Part shown: positions 24,194 to 36,100 of the stretch, one piece after another
Layout: the number at the start of each line of letters is the position of its first letter
How positions within the stretch are numbered: position 1 is the first letter of the stretch
Source: Rhabdornis inornatus
Lineage: Eukaryota; Chordata; Aves; Passeriformes; Rhabdornithidae
DNA length: 64,000 bases
Assembly (NCBI GenBank): GCA_013397075.1
Contig: VWZS01005931.1
Span: 1-64,000 of the forward strand
Direction of reading: 5' to 3'
The notes under the pieces: generated by a model
What the model saw: only the letters and a program-made list of their open reading frames with translations
What the model was told of the DNA's origin: nothing
Database searches by the model: none
Translations under genes and position numbers: made by a program

Positions 24194-27100
24194 CTGCAGG
24201 GAGGAAAGGCTTTTGAGAGGCAGACAGAAGGCTCCTGTTCCTTCTTCAGCCTGCAGGAGGTGCTGGGGCGGTGGGGCTCCAGCCAGACCCGTGTTTCTGG
24301 GCAGGGTGATTTAATCACAGTGTCCTGTGTTGGAAGGAATCCATAAAGGCCACCAAGCCCAACTCCTGGACCTGCACAGGACACCCCAAGATTCCCATTC
24401 TGTACCTAATAGTGCTGACCAAACGCTTCTTGAGCCCTGGCAGTCCTTGGACCAACCACTGCCCTTGGGAGCCTGTTTCCCCTGTGGTGGGTCAGAGCAG
24501 GTCATTACTGAAACGAGATTAGCTCAGTTGATTAAGCATGATGCTAATAACACCAAGGTTGTGGATTTGATTGCCGTATGGGTCATTCACTTGAGTGAAT
24601 GAAAGAGTTGGACTCAATGATCCTCATGGATTCCTCCCAGCTCAGCATATTCTGTGACTCTGCAGATCTGCTTTGGTTTTTCTGGGGACATCTTGCCCTT
24701 GGCAGAGCTCCAGGGGCTGGGCAGACTCCTTGGGTCTTTCCTGGTGCGTATGAACATTTAGCAGCTGCCTGGGATGGATCTTTGGGATCCTACCAGCAGA
24801 TATGCTGGCCATCCCCCAGACTGACCAGGCAGTGTGGGCACAAGAAGGAGAGTTTTTCAAGTGGCTGGGCAGACACACACCATCATGGAAGGATGGTTCC
24901 TGCTGCTGAGGAGTCCTAAGTCAAGGCCAAAGTCACTTGTGAATGGCATTCCCCACCCACAAACCCCATTCCTTTGGTTATTTACAAAAGCTGGGCTGTG
25001 GCACAGGCTCCCAGTCCTGGTTTCCAGTCCAGGTGCTGTGCCCAGGCTGATGGTGCCACTCACCTGCCCTGGAAAAGCTGCTCTCCTCCACTGCAATGAC
25101 AATACAGACAGGTGAGTGCATGGCCACAACACCCTCCCATCCTCCCACCACCAGCACCACTGGACCCACACCCTGCACTGCTCCCAGTGCCACACCACAT
25201 GGGTAATGGGTGATGAACAGCTGGGGCAATCCTCTGATTCTGTTCTACAACTGTCCCACTGGCCTCATCCTGCCCCAAGTAGCTGACCCAGCCACTGAGA
25301 CATGCACAGCCAATCACCGAACCCAGTGGGGACCTGCAGACCCCAACACCAACCCATACAAGCCCCTGCACTGGAATTACCCAAAACATGTGGTTAGTGC
25401 TGCCAGTGTGACAGCTCTGCCATGCGGCACCCTGCCCAGACCCCCAGCTCACCCTACATCAGCCCAGGAGCCTCAGGCAGCAGAGGGGGCCCTACCTCGG
25501 GGGATCTTGCAAATGACCCCCATGGTTACATTTGTGCAGGAGCCTAGACGCCACATGCCGTTGCTGCTCTGGATCCAGTAGCAGCTGTTCTGGCTAAGCA
25601 TGCTGGGCCCTGTGTCGTGCTGGCCCCAGTTGGAGTAGTTCACAGCCGTGCTGTCATGCCAAACCAAGGTGCCACCTGGAAAACGGAAAAATTAGGCTTG
25701 AGGATGCTGAAGAGAACACCCTACTTTTGCCCCAGTTCAGAAAGTACAAGGAGGCGTGACAGGCTCTGGGCAACCTGGTCTAGTGGAAGGTGGCCCTGCA
25801 CATGGCAGGGGGTGGGACTGGATGGGCTTTAAGGTCTCTTCTAACCCAAACCATCCAGTGATTCTGTGATTCTATGGTGGTGAAGTGTGATGGGGAGGAC
25901 TAGGGGCTACAGCACACCTTCCTGAATCTGCAGGCTCCAGTGCCTTGGAGAAGGCTTTGGGTTTCCTATCCCACCAAGCCAGAGGAGGACACACGCAGTA
26001 TGTCCGGCACAGTCTGAGACACTGGTGCACCTGGTCACACTATGACACGAACCTTCCTCACTGGCGCCACCACCAAGGGCTTCCTTTGCTCACCACAGAC
26101 TTGGTGGGAATTCATGGAGTTGCCTGTGGGAGTAGCTCAAACGTCATTCCTTCCTTTATACCTTTGGGGTTGAAGGTCATGCCCAGCCAGGCCCCCTTGG
26201 AAAGGCCCTCGTACGCCTGGAGATGCTCCCACACAAAGATGTTCTCCATCTCATCCTGGATGGACAACACTGTGCCGCCAACTGCAGAGGGAAGACTGTC
26301 ATGGAGGAGCCCAGAACTGAGAAGAGTGAGTTAGGGAGCAGCAGTGCTCAAGAGGACAAAGTTGAGGACCCACCCGTGAGCCACATAATAATTGTGGAAC
26401 GCTAACACAAGAGGAGGAGGGTCACTGCTGCTGCTGCCACTGTATCTCAGACAGGAGCTGCCTCTTCCTCAGTTGCTGGACCCTGCACCCTTGACATTTT
26501 GCCATGCTGTTTCCCAGAGTCCTGCTGGAGCACTGGGACTGCCCCAGGGTTTGTGAGCAAAGCCTTCCTCCTTCATCCCTTCCTGTCTGGGCCCAGCCAC
26601 CATCACAGCCTGAGCTTGTGCCACAGCGCCCCTGCAGGCACACGGGGATCATTGCCCCTGCCCAGCCCACAGCGCCCCCTGCAGCTCGGGGGGATCATCG
26701 CACGTGTCCTGCCCACTGGGAACCGCCAGGGCCCCCTGCCGGCTGTGACAGGAACTGCACCAAAGGGAAAGTGCCCACGGCTGAGATGAGTGTTACTGCG
26801 TTGCTGTTGTTTGTTGTTAATTCCATAGCTGCTGTTGTTTTGTTTGCCTTATTATATATAATAATGAAGAACTGTTATTCCTATCCTCATGTCTTTGCTT
26901 GAGAGCCCCTTAATTCCAAAACCATAATAATTGAAGAGAGAGACATTTTCCAGTCCAGAGGAGGTTTCTGCCTTCCCTAACAAACACCTGTCTTTCAAAC
27001 TGAAACAACCACCCCAGCCCCCTCATACCTTTCTGGCACTTCCTCATGGCGTCCTTCTGCCCAAGGGTGATCTCCATGTGGAAGGTGTAGCAGTGGTCCC

Positions 27101-30100
27101 GGAAGGGGATCCAGGATGAGTCCTCCAGTGACTTGGGACAGCTGCCACTGTAGCTCCACTTGTGTGCACGGGAGTGACCTGGGGAGCACACAGTACATTA
27201 AATGTGTGGTGGGCCATGGCATTTTGGGGTCCCACAGCACACTGGGGCACCCACACCCACAAGAACATGCTCCAGAAGATCCTTGGTGGGATGCCATCTC
27301 CAACCCTTGGTCACATCGCACTCAGACCACCCCAGGCCCCCTGGCCAGCACCTGTTTGGAGCTGGCAGATGCCCCCCTGCAGCTTGGTGTCGCAGGCAGC
27401 TGTGCGCCAGGTCCCATCTGTGTCCATGTAGGAGCAGCCAGTGATCTGCTGGGGCTCCCCATCCTGCCAGTTGGTGTAGATGAGGTTCTCCTCTGTCAGC
27501 CATGAGTAGCTCCGGCCTCCCTGGAAGGCCACAGGGAGTAGATGCCTGGGGGATTGCTGTGATCCCTCTGAAGACCCATGCCCCAGGTGCCTGCCCCCTT
27601 CCCTCACCTCATCATTGGCCAACCCAATCCAGAGCGGAGCCTGCAGGCCGCTGACAGCCTGTGTGAGGAAGGCCTGGCTGTAGGGGTTGGGGATGGTGGC
27701 CAGGGTGGCATTGAGGGTTTCGCAGAGCAGCAGTGCCTCGTGCCACCTGAGGGGTTTCTGCAGGATGCGGTAAGTGCTGTTGTGGTAAAAGAGGATGCCG
27801 GTAGGAGAAGGGGAGAATGGTGCCTGCGCAGGGCTCAGGGACGGGTCTGGAGGAGTAAAGAGATACAGTCAGAGGGCACAGAGCACACTCCTGCATCCCA
27901 TGTGGGTCACCCTTTGTCCATCCCTACCCAGGCCAGGCTGTCCCTGGCAGCACTGTGCTTGTTGCATCTCCTGGTGCAAGTGAGGAGGGCAGAGGGATAT
28001 CCCTAGGGATGACAAGCAGTGACACCCTAGCACCATCCCCACCTGGGAGCTGTCCACCAGGATTCAAGTCCCTGTGGGACACACTGAGTCAGGTTGGTGT
28101 CCACAGGTTTGGGGCTGTCCCACAAAAGGCTGGGACCAGGGACCCACCTGCCCAAGTTAAAGTCTGTCTCCCCAACTCTCCCCAAGCTAAACCTATCGCC
28201 CCAAGCTCCCCAGTCCCACCAGAGCATGGGGCACCATGCTGGCACAGTGGCAGATCCCCAGCCAAGAGAGCTGGGACTGTCCCCTCATCCCCCTCCTACC
28301 TATGCTCCGCTGGCAGACATAGCCATGTTTCTCCTCCAGGCAACTTCGGTCATCCCAGCGTCCCGTGAAGAGGGGGGGTGAGCCATGCCACACCACAACA
28401 CAGTTGGTCTGCACAGCCAAGCCACAAGGTCAGCACTGTCCTTAGCACTGTTGTCCTACACCACAGAGATCCCCATGCCAGAAACCTCCACCCTGCAGGG
28501 GTGCATCCTGTACTGCCCTTGGAGAGCCACCCTAGCCCATTAAATTTTTCCTTTTCCAAGGCTGGGCCTGGCACTGAGACCTTCCTGGCGGATGGGGGTG
28601 CAACGGGGAATCTCCCTCACCGGCTCGTCACGGGGGCTGGAGGAGCTGCAGCCTGAGGGCTCTCCAGGTGCCCAGCTCACATGCCTCAGCGGCTCCCCCT
28701 CCACCCACTGGAACTCCCCCTGGGCATCGTGCAGGCCAATCCAGAGGTCAAAGGAGATGTTGGGCAGCATGGATGTGATGAAGGCTGCAAGTGACAGGTG
28801 AGACGCTTAGGTCCACCCATGGCAGGTAGAACCCTGGTGGGGTGGTGGGCAGAGGAGACCTACCCTGCTCCAGGGGGCTGGCAATGGTAGCCAGGATGGC
28901 GCCCTGGCTCTCGCACATCTGCTTCGCCTCTGGCCACTTCACTATCTCGCCTTTGTTGTGGCCATTGAAGCTGAAACACTGCATAGGCAGGGGCACAGGA
29001 TGGGCCAGGAGGTGCAGCTGCCCCCAACACTGAGCCCTGCACCCTCCCCACCCAGCCAACTTCTGCAGCCCCATTCTGCCCCGATGATGCTTCTCCCCTT
29101 CACACCCTCACGCCTTCCACTCCCCAACTCCTCCAGCCCTCCCACATCTCTCCTGGCAAACCTGTGCACACACCTCACCTTCCCCATCCCACAGCATCTC
29201 TGCAAATGCATCCCTCAGCGCTCCCACACAAAATATTTGCAGGCATCCCTCTCCATCCTGCCATCTTGCAGCCACCCCCTCTGTGTCTCTGCAGAGCTGG
29301 TGGAAGACCAGGAAGTAGTCATCACCTCTTCATCTTGCCATCCCCTCTCCCATCCTGCTGTCCCCTCTCCCATCCTGCTGTCCCCTCTCCCTCCAGTGGT
29401 ACCTTGCTGAGGAAGGGCAGCCAGCCTTGAGGACAGCCCCCACTTGTGGCAGCAGGTACTGGAAGGAGGGAAGGCTTCACAGCTGTCCCATTGCTCCGCT
29501 TGCAGATGTAAGGCAGTGCCGTCATGCACTTCTGGTCCCCCCAATCCTCTGCGGGAGGGACAGGCTGGGCATGATGCCCCTCTGCATCGATACTGGTGCC
29601 CCAGCCCCTGAGAGCCCCGTATGGAGCCCTGCCCTGTCCTGCCTCACCTCGGCTGGCTGTCATGTACACACACTTCCTGTCCTTGCTGATGGGCCGAGGC
29701 TTGCTCGGAGCCCAAGAGACAAAGTTGAGGAGGGACCCATCAGACCACCTGGAACAGCATCAGGAGGAGCATGAGGCTGATCAAGGATTTGGTGAATGGG
29801 ACCATTTGAGTTCCCTAACTGGAAGCGTGTTCCACCACTGCCCTCTTGGGTGAGGAACCTCCAGCCCAGCACCCCAGGATGAGACCCGTGAGATGCAGGT
29901 GCTGAGTCACGGCACTCGGAGAGGTGGAGACAGTAGTGTAAGAACATGCAGGGACATGGTGTGGGGATGTGATGGTGACTGTAGTGTGGGGATGTCTGGG
30001 GATATGGTGGCTGTCTGTGACTTACTTGAACCTCCCGTCATTCTCATAGGTGTGCAGCCCAATCCACCAGTGCTGCTCCTGGCCCCTGGAGAACTGCATG

Positions 30101-33100
30101 CCCAGAGAGAACATTTCAGTGCCCTTCAGGGACTGGGGGGTCTTTGGGGGCAACTGAGGCTGCCATGGGGATCAGAGACCCTTCCCCAGCTTGCAAAAGC
30201 AAGGCAAAAAAACATCGCTTTGCTGACCCCCAAACCCAACCCCAGGCATCAGGACCAGCCACCATGCAAATCCATCATGACCCCAGCAAAGCCCAGCACC
30301 CCCAAATATTGTCCCTCCAGAAAAGCATGAAAGAAGACATGGAAGAGCAGCCCACAAGGCAGCAGAGGCCTGGAAGTTCCTGTCTCCTTCGTACCTTCTT
30401 CAGGTTCTGGCCCAGGAAGTGCAGCTCGGCCTCGCTGTGCACCGACGTCAGCTCAGCCTGGAACCAGCTGCAGATGCGTTGTGCCTGCAGCCATGTTGAG
30501 TGGTGTTCAAAGAACTTGTACTCAGCCTCCTGGTACTTCACCCACTCTTTGCTGCCTGCAGGCAGGGACCAGTGTCACACTCAGGCTGTGACACCCCTGC
30601 CATGGTCACCCTGACCCTTGGTCCCTGCCTGTTGGGCTGCTTTGCTTTTGTCCCTCTCCTGCAGCAGAGCTGGTGCGGGATGCCTGGGTTCCCCTCCCTC
30701 CCATGACCCTGCCCAGGATCCATCTTCTCTGAATAACACCGCACCCACTGAAGACATCAGGTGGTCTATGCATGACCTGAAGTTGAGTCAGGAGAGGTTG
30801 AGGTTGGATATCAGGAAAAGCTTCTTCCCCTAGAGGGTGGTCAGGCACTGAACAGGCTACCCAGGGCAGTAACTACGGCTCCAAGGCTGCCAGAGCTCAA
30901 TGAACACTTGGACAACACTCTCAAGTACAAGGTGGGATTGTTGGGGTGCAGGGCCAGGAGCTGGACTCAATGGTCCTTGTGGGTCCTGTCCAACCCAGAA
31001 TCCTCTGTGGCTGTGACAAAAGGCTGTGGCCAACACACCTTGGGTCGTGATCTCTGGCTCCTTCACATCAGCACCTGGACAAAGGGCAAGGAAAAGTTGT
31101 CAGTGGGGTGCAGGGCTGGGATGCTCCCACAAATGCTTCTCTGCAAACCATCCATGGCCTACAATGGCAGGATGCCCCTCCTGAATTCCACCACAAGTGA
31201 CAGCACCTCTCCCAGTCCCTGAATTAGGAATCACCCTCCCTCCTCCCAGGGATTCCACCACCCCACAGCCCATGCTCCTCCAGGTCAGTCACAGCTGATG
31301 GGTTTGGGAACCCCTTTGCCAGTACCTTTGGGCAGTTTGCAGATCCAGTCCAGCTGGGCTTCACACTGCATCGGCATCCACTGCAGGGAGGCCAGATCAA
31401 GCACTGCGCAGCTCCGGATGTCATCGTCATCATAGTTGCTGCGGTCAAAGTTGTGGTAGGAAAACTGGGGGTTGAGAAAGATGGGCTGTGTTGGGCATTT
31501 CCACCAGATCTGTCCCTTCCATAACCCAAATGCCCCCTGGACTCACCCCTAGCCCATCACTCCACCTCCAGCTCGGGTCTCCAGCAGGATCCCGCCGGTT
31601 CAGGCCAATCCAGAACCAGTGCTGCTCATGGAGCTCTGGTTCTGACTCCCTATGGGGAGCCAGGGGAACAGGTGAGCACACAACCCCCTTCAAACCAGAG
31701 GGGTTCATATTTACTTACAAATATATATTTATAATCAGGGCTTTTTCTGTTTGCTTTCAAAATCTGCCATCCCCACACACCTGAAGGTAGGAACTGGGAT
31801 AACAAGCATGCCGTCTCAGGGCTGGAACTGCTTTAAACCCAAGCTCCATTCCCAGATTACACTAAACTTCCTGCACATCTTCCACATCAGCCATACCAAC
31901 TGATGCACCTTCTGTACACCAGTCTGTGCTCAGAGGTCCATCCATCCATCCATCCATCCATCCATCCATCCATCCATCCACCCACCCATCCATTCACATG
32001 TGCCAGAGCACCAGGAGCACTGTGGGCTTGTGGCAAGCACACTCTGGCAGTGGACACACACTGATGCCGCCAGCCTCTCACCCAAAAATCTTGTTGAGGG
32101 TGTTGGCAACAAAATGCTCCTCCTCATAGCTGCCTAGGCTGAGAAGCTGAGCCCCCAGCTCCCGGCAGAATTCCTGTGCAGCAATCCATGTCTTCTTCTC
32201 TTGCAGCTTTTCGAAGTTGAACACCTGCAAAAGAAGGAACCCACAGTGTGGGTGACTCTTCAGCAGCAGAACAGGAGCAGAGCACTGTTCCCACCTGCAG
32301 GCAGCCATGTCCCAGAGCACAGTGCTGCCATCCAGTCCCAGCCAGGGTTGTGGGGTGCCTCTTGCAAGCACTAAAATGTGCCCTTCACTCCCCTGCACTG
32401 GGGAGGCACGTGCATCCCCACACCGACATGTCCGGCCCCCTTCACCTTGTAGCAGTAACGGAGTTTGGGGTCGGAGCTCCATCCTGGGGGGCAGGTGGCA
32501 GTGATGCTGGGTGTAGGGAAAGGACCAGGCAGCTCAGGATTGACTGGGGTGCCCAGGTTCTGTCGACAGATGTACTTGGCCTTGAAGGTGCTGCAGTTCT
32601 TCACCTCCCATAGCCCTATGGAGCTGCCGGTGGCCAGGGCCACGCAGCCACCCTTGTTGTAACCTGGAGCGCTCACGAGAGCAGGGAAGATGCCAGCCTT
32701 AGGGTTGGACTGTATTGGGGGGCAGTGCCAGCCCCACCCTGCATGAAAGGAGAGTTCCCATCTCACTCCCATCCCTTACCGGGCTGGTTGCGGTTCCAGT
32801 GAGTGTACATCACCTCATCACCGCTCAGCCAGCGGAACGCGCCCGTCTCATTGATGTCCTGCAGAGCTGTCCAAAAATACTCCCCATCCCAGCCGTAGAT
32901 GAGGCTGCTCACGTATGCCTGCTCGAACCTGGAGGGACAGCGAGAGTGGGCAATGCAGTGAGCTGAGACACTGAACTGCCCATGATTTTCCAGCCCTTGG
33001 AAGTCACTCTCCACCTTGCAGGGCTTGTTTCGGGGCAAACCCCCCACCACTGGCATGGCTGACCTGTTGGTGATGGTAACCAGTGTGGAGCTGTAGTCGG

Positions 33101-36100
33101 AGCACGTCTTGCGGGCGTCGCTGTAGGGGACACGGTCCTCCCCCAGCCAGAAGCAGGACGGGCTGTGCCACTTCCAGCCCTGGAGATGGGTGACAGGGAA
33201 CATCCACTACTGCCCACCTGGACCTCACAAGAAGGATGGGAGCAATCCCAGGGCACAAAAGCAACATCCCAAGTTCCCCACCACTGCCTCTGCTTTCTCC
33301 TGGGAGGTCCTCTGCCCCCAGCTGCTCCAGCTTGACTCAGCTCAGCTTTGACCTCTAACAAGCCCCTGGCTCCAGAGGACACGGCTACAGGGAAAACAAA
33401 CACCCAGACAGCTTCAAAGCTGGGGAAACAGCTCTCTCTGCCAGCGTCCAGCCCCAGCCAGTGCGCAGGCAGGAGAACACAATCCTCCTCTTTAAGCTGC
33501 AGGGCTGCGTCCAAAGTGAATACCACCACAGTCAGCTTTAATCCCTCGCCTTGTTCATGTTGGAGTCTTTCCGGGGCTGGAGACACAATAGTGCCTGTTT
33601 TCTGCCAGAACAGGGAGCAGGGTTGCCCTGGGGCTGGCAGCAGTGGTGGCATAATGAGGAGGGGCATGGGGGCTCATCTACAAGAGGGGACACATACCCG
33701 TCAAACTGGTGAAGTGCCTCAGCCAAGGAGCCAAGTGGCCCCAAGCACAGGGAAGGGGAGGCCAGGGAAGTGGAAGCATCGCTAGGGTTATACTCCTGGG
33801 TCCCCTGGGCATTGGAAAGACAGTGGCGGCACATGCCATATGCAGTGTCATCAGCACAGTGGGGAGGGAAGCAAGAGAGCAGCTTTTGGAAATGAGAACA
33901 ACTGCAAATTCCAGTTTTTCCCCCAAGTTCCTGCTCCTGCAGCCTTTCTCTGAAGCTGGCAAATCCAGGTACAGACCCACAAGCTGGATCCCTCTCGAAC
34001 AGCATGGATGCAACTAAGCAGCCGAGAAAAGGGGCCTGTCCTGGGACAGTGCAATGTTCCCAGATGGGTCCCCAACCAGCACTCGCCGCAGCGCACCTTA
34101 ATACCTCGAGTGTGCACTCCCACACACTGAGCACCACAGCAAGTCTCTCTGATCCAAAAGAGGGCCAGGGCAGGATCCCCAAATGCAACCATTGCCTCCA
34201 GCTCCCAATCCTAGTGTGCCCCCACGTCCCTCTCCTGATCTGCCTTTCCCATTGCCCAAACCTCTATCCTTCATTGCTTCTTTTAAGGCTGCTCCTGAAA
34301 TAAAGATTTTTGAAGGGGGGAAAAAGCAGCAAGGCCACCATGAAAAACAGCAAAGTGGCTGGAGCGGATAGGACCAAAACCCTGAGCAAGATGTGCCTCA
34401 TCTCCACCAGCTTCTGCCTCTGGGTGGCAAAAGTCCTCATTGAGAATGAGTAAGTAGAGGAAGGACGGTTCTTGGTCCATTTGTCCCTTGCACTGGTTCA
34501 TCGGTTCATTTGTCCCTTGCAGTTTGTTTCCCAGGGCATCTCTGCTTGGCACCCAGAGCCAGGATAAGACTGTGACTGGAGAACCAGGAGGGAGTTAAAT
34601 CTGCATGGAATCCTCAGGACTGCTTTGGGGACGCACAGATGCACGGTAGCAGAACTTTGCCACCGAGTCTCTCATTCCCAGTACCTGCGGACACTGGGGC
34701 TCTTCCAGCTACATCTGGCAACCCTCAAATCTGGCCCTGCATGGCACCTCTCCTGGCTGCTGTGCTCCCCTGAGCTCTAGCAGAGCCAAGCAGCTGCTGG
34801 AAATGAGGCAAGGACATGGGAGGAGCCCAGCATCACCTCTGGGAGCTGGCCTGGAGTGGTTGCTTGCTAGTCAGGGCACAAGTGCACTGGCCAGTTCTGA
34901 ACGGCTGGGAGAGGTTCAAGAGCCACAGTGCTGCCAGACTCAGAGCTTGGAGGCTTTGCAAAGAACCACAAAAGCCACTTCCCAGCAAGCGTGGGAACGG
35001 GGCAGCTTCAGCCCCATGCGACAGCTGAGGAAACAGGCAGGGCACAGGCTGAGTGAGAACCCACTGGTCTAGTGTCCCCAAAATGCTTATGCCCTGCCCA
35101 GAGAAGGCAACCTTCCATCATGTCAAGGCATAGGGCTGGCAGCCACACCCATCCTGCCAGGCTCCCATGTGCTCCTGTGTTTTGGCACAAAGAGAGGCAA
35201 GGGGGGAAAAAATGAACATCCCTGCTGGCAGCAAAGGGTGCCTGATGGGGAGAGTCTTGGACAACATGCACCATGTGCTTTGTGTCCCAATTTCTTCCCA
35301 CAGACTCCTCCACCATGGCAGCGAGTGGCTCAGCAGCCCCAGAGTGCTCCAGTTCAGTAGCTCTCAGGCACAGACCAGCTGCTCCGGGTGCTGCTCATCG
35401 GGGCTCCTCAAAATGGTTTTAGGGAAAGGTCCCCTGAAGCCTTGAGCACCATTGCAGAGCCATGGAGCAGCCAGAGCCAGGTGCCCCTCACCTTTCGGCA
35501 CCCGTGGTCATCCTCCTCCTTCTCCTGGCTCACCCGACCAGGCTTTTTGCAGATGGATGGCAGGGTCTGGTTGCAGGGGCTGTCGTTCCACCTGCCCTCC
35601 TGCAGGGTGGGAAGAGGAATGGCAATGAGCCCATCTGACAGCCTGGGGAATGCCCCAGACTCTTCACTCCTACCTTGGGTCCAAAGATTTTCCTTCCCTA
35701 AACCAAATCCCCAAGGATGATGAGATGGATTCTTCCCATCCCAACAACTCAGATAAGCTAGGCTGAACCCAGCTGGAGACACTCCCTAAGAAATGGCTTC
35801 CTCAGCAATGAGGACGTTGCGATGCTCCCTGCAGAGGTGCAGGATAACCTCCCATCCTCTCCAGGTTCTCACCGGTCCCCAGATGGTCACACAGTCCTCC
35901 AGGCTGTCACGGAAGTTGTTGGGCTCGAAGGGGTGCCAGTAGGTGAACCTCACGGGCGTCCCGTCTGACCACTCGAAGTTCATCTGCAGCTTGAGGTCAT
36001 TTAGGCCAATCCAGAGCTCCTCCACATCTACCAGGACAGGAAGGGAGGGAGTGAAACTCCCTCCTCCTGGCTGACCCTGTGCAGAACCTTTTGGTGACCT

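Noticed and set aside
24510..24583. A possible tRNA-Ile gene
   Set aside because: Mismatches in the acceptor stem and T arm and an immediate CR1-like tail show it is a SINE head.
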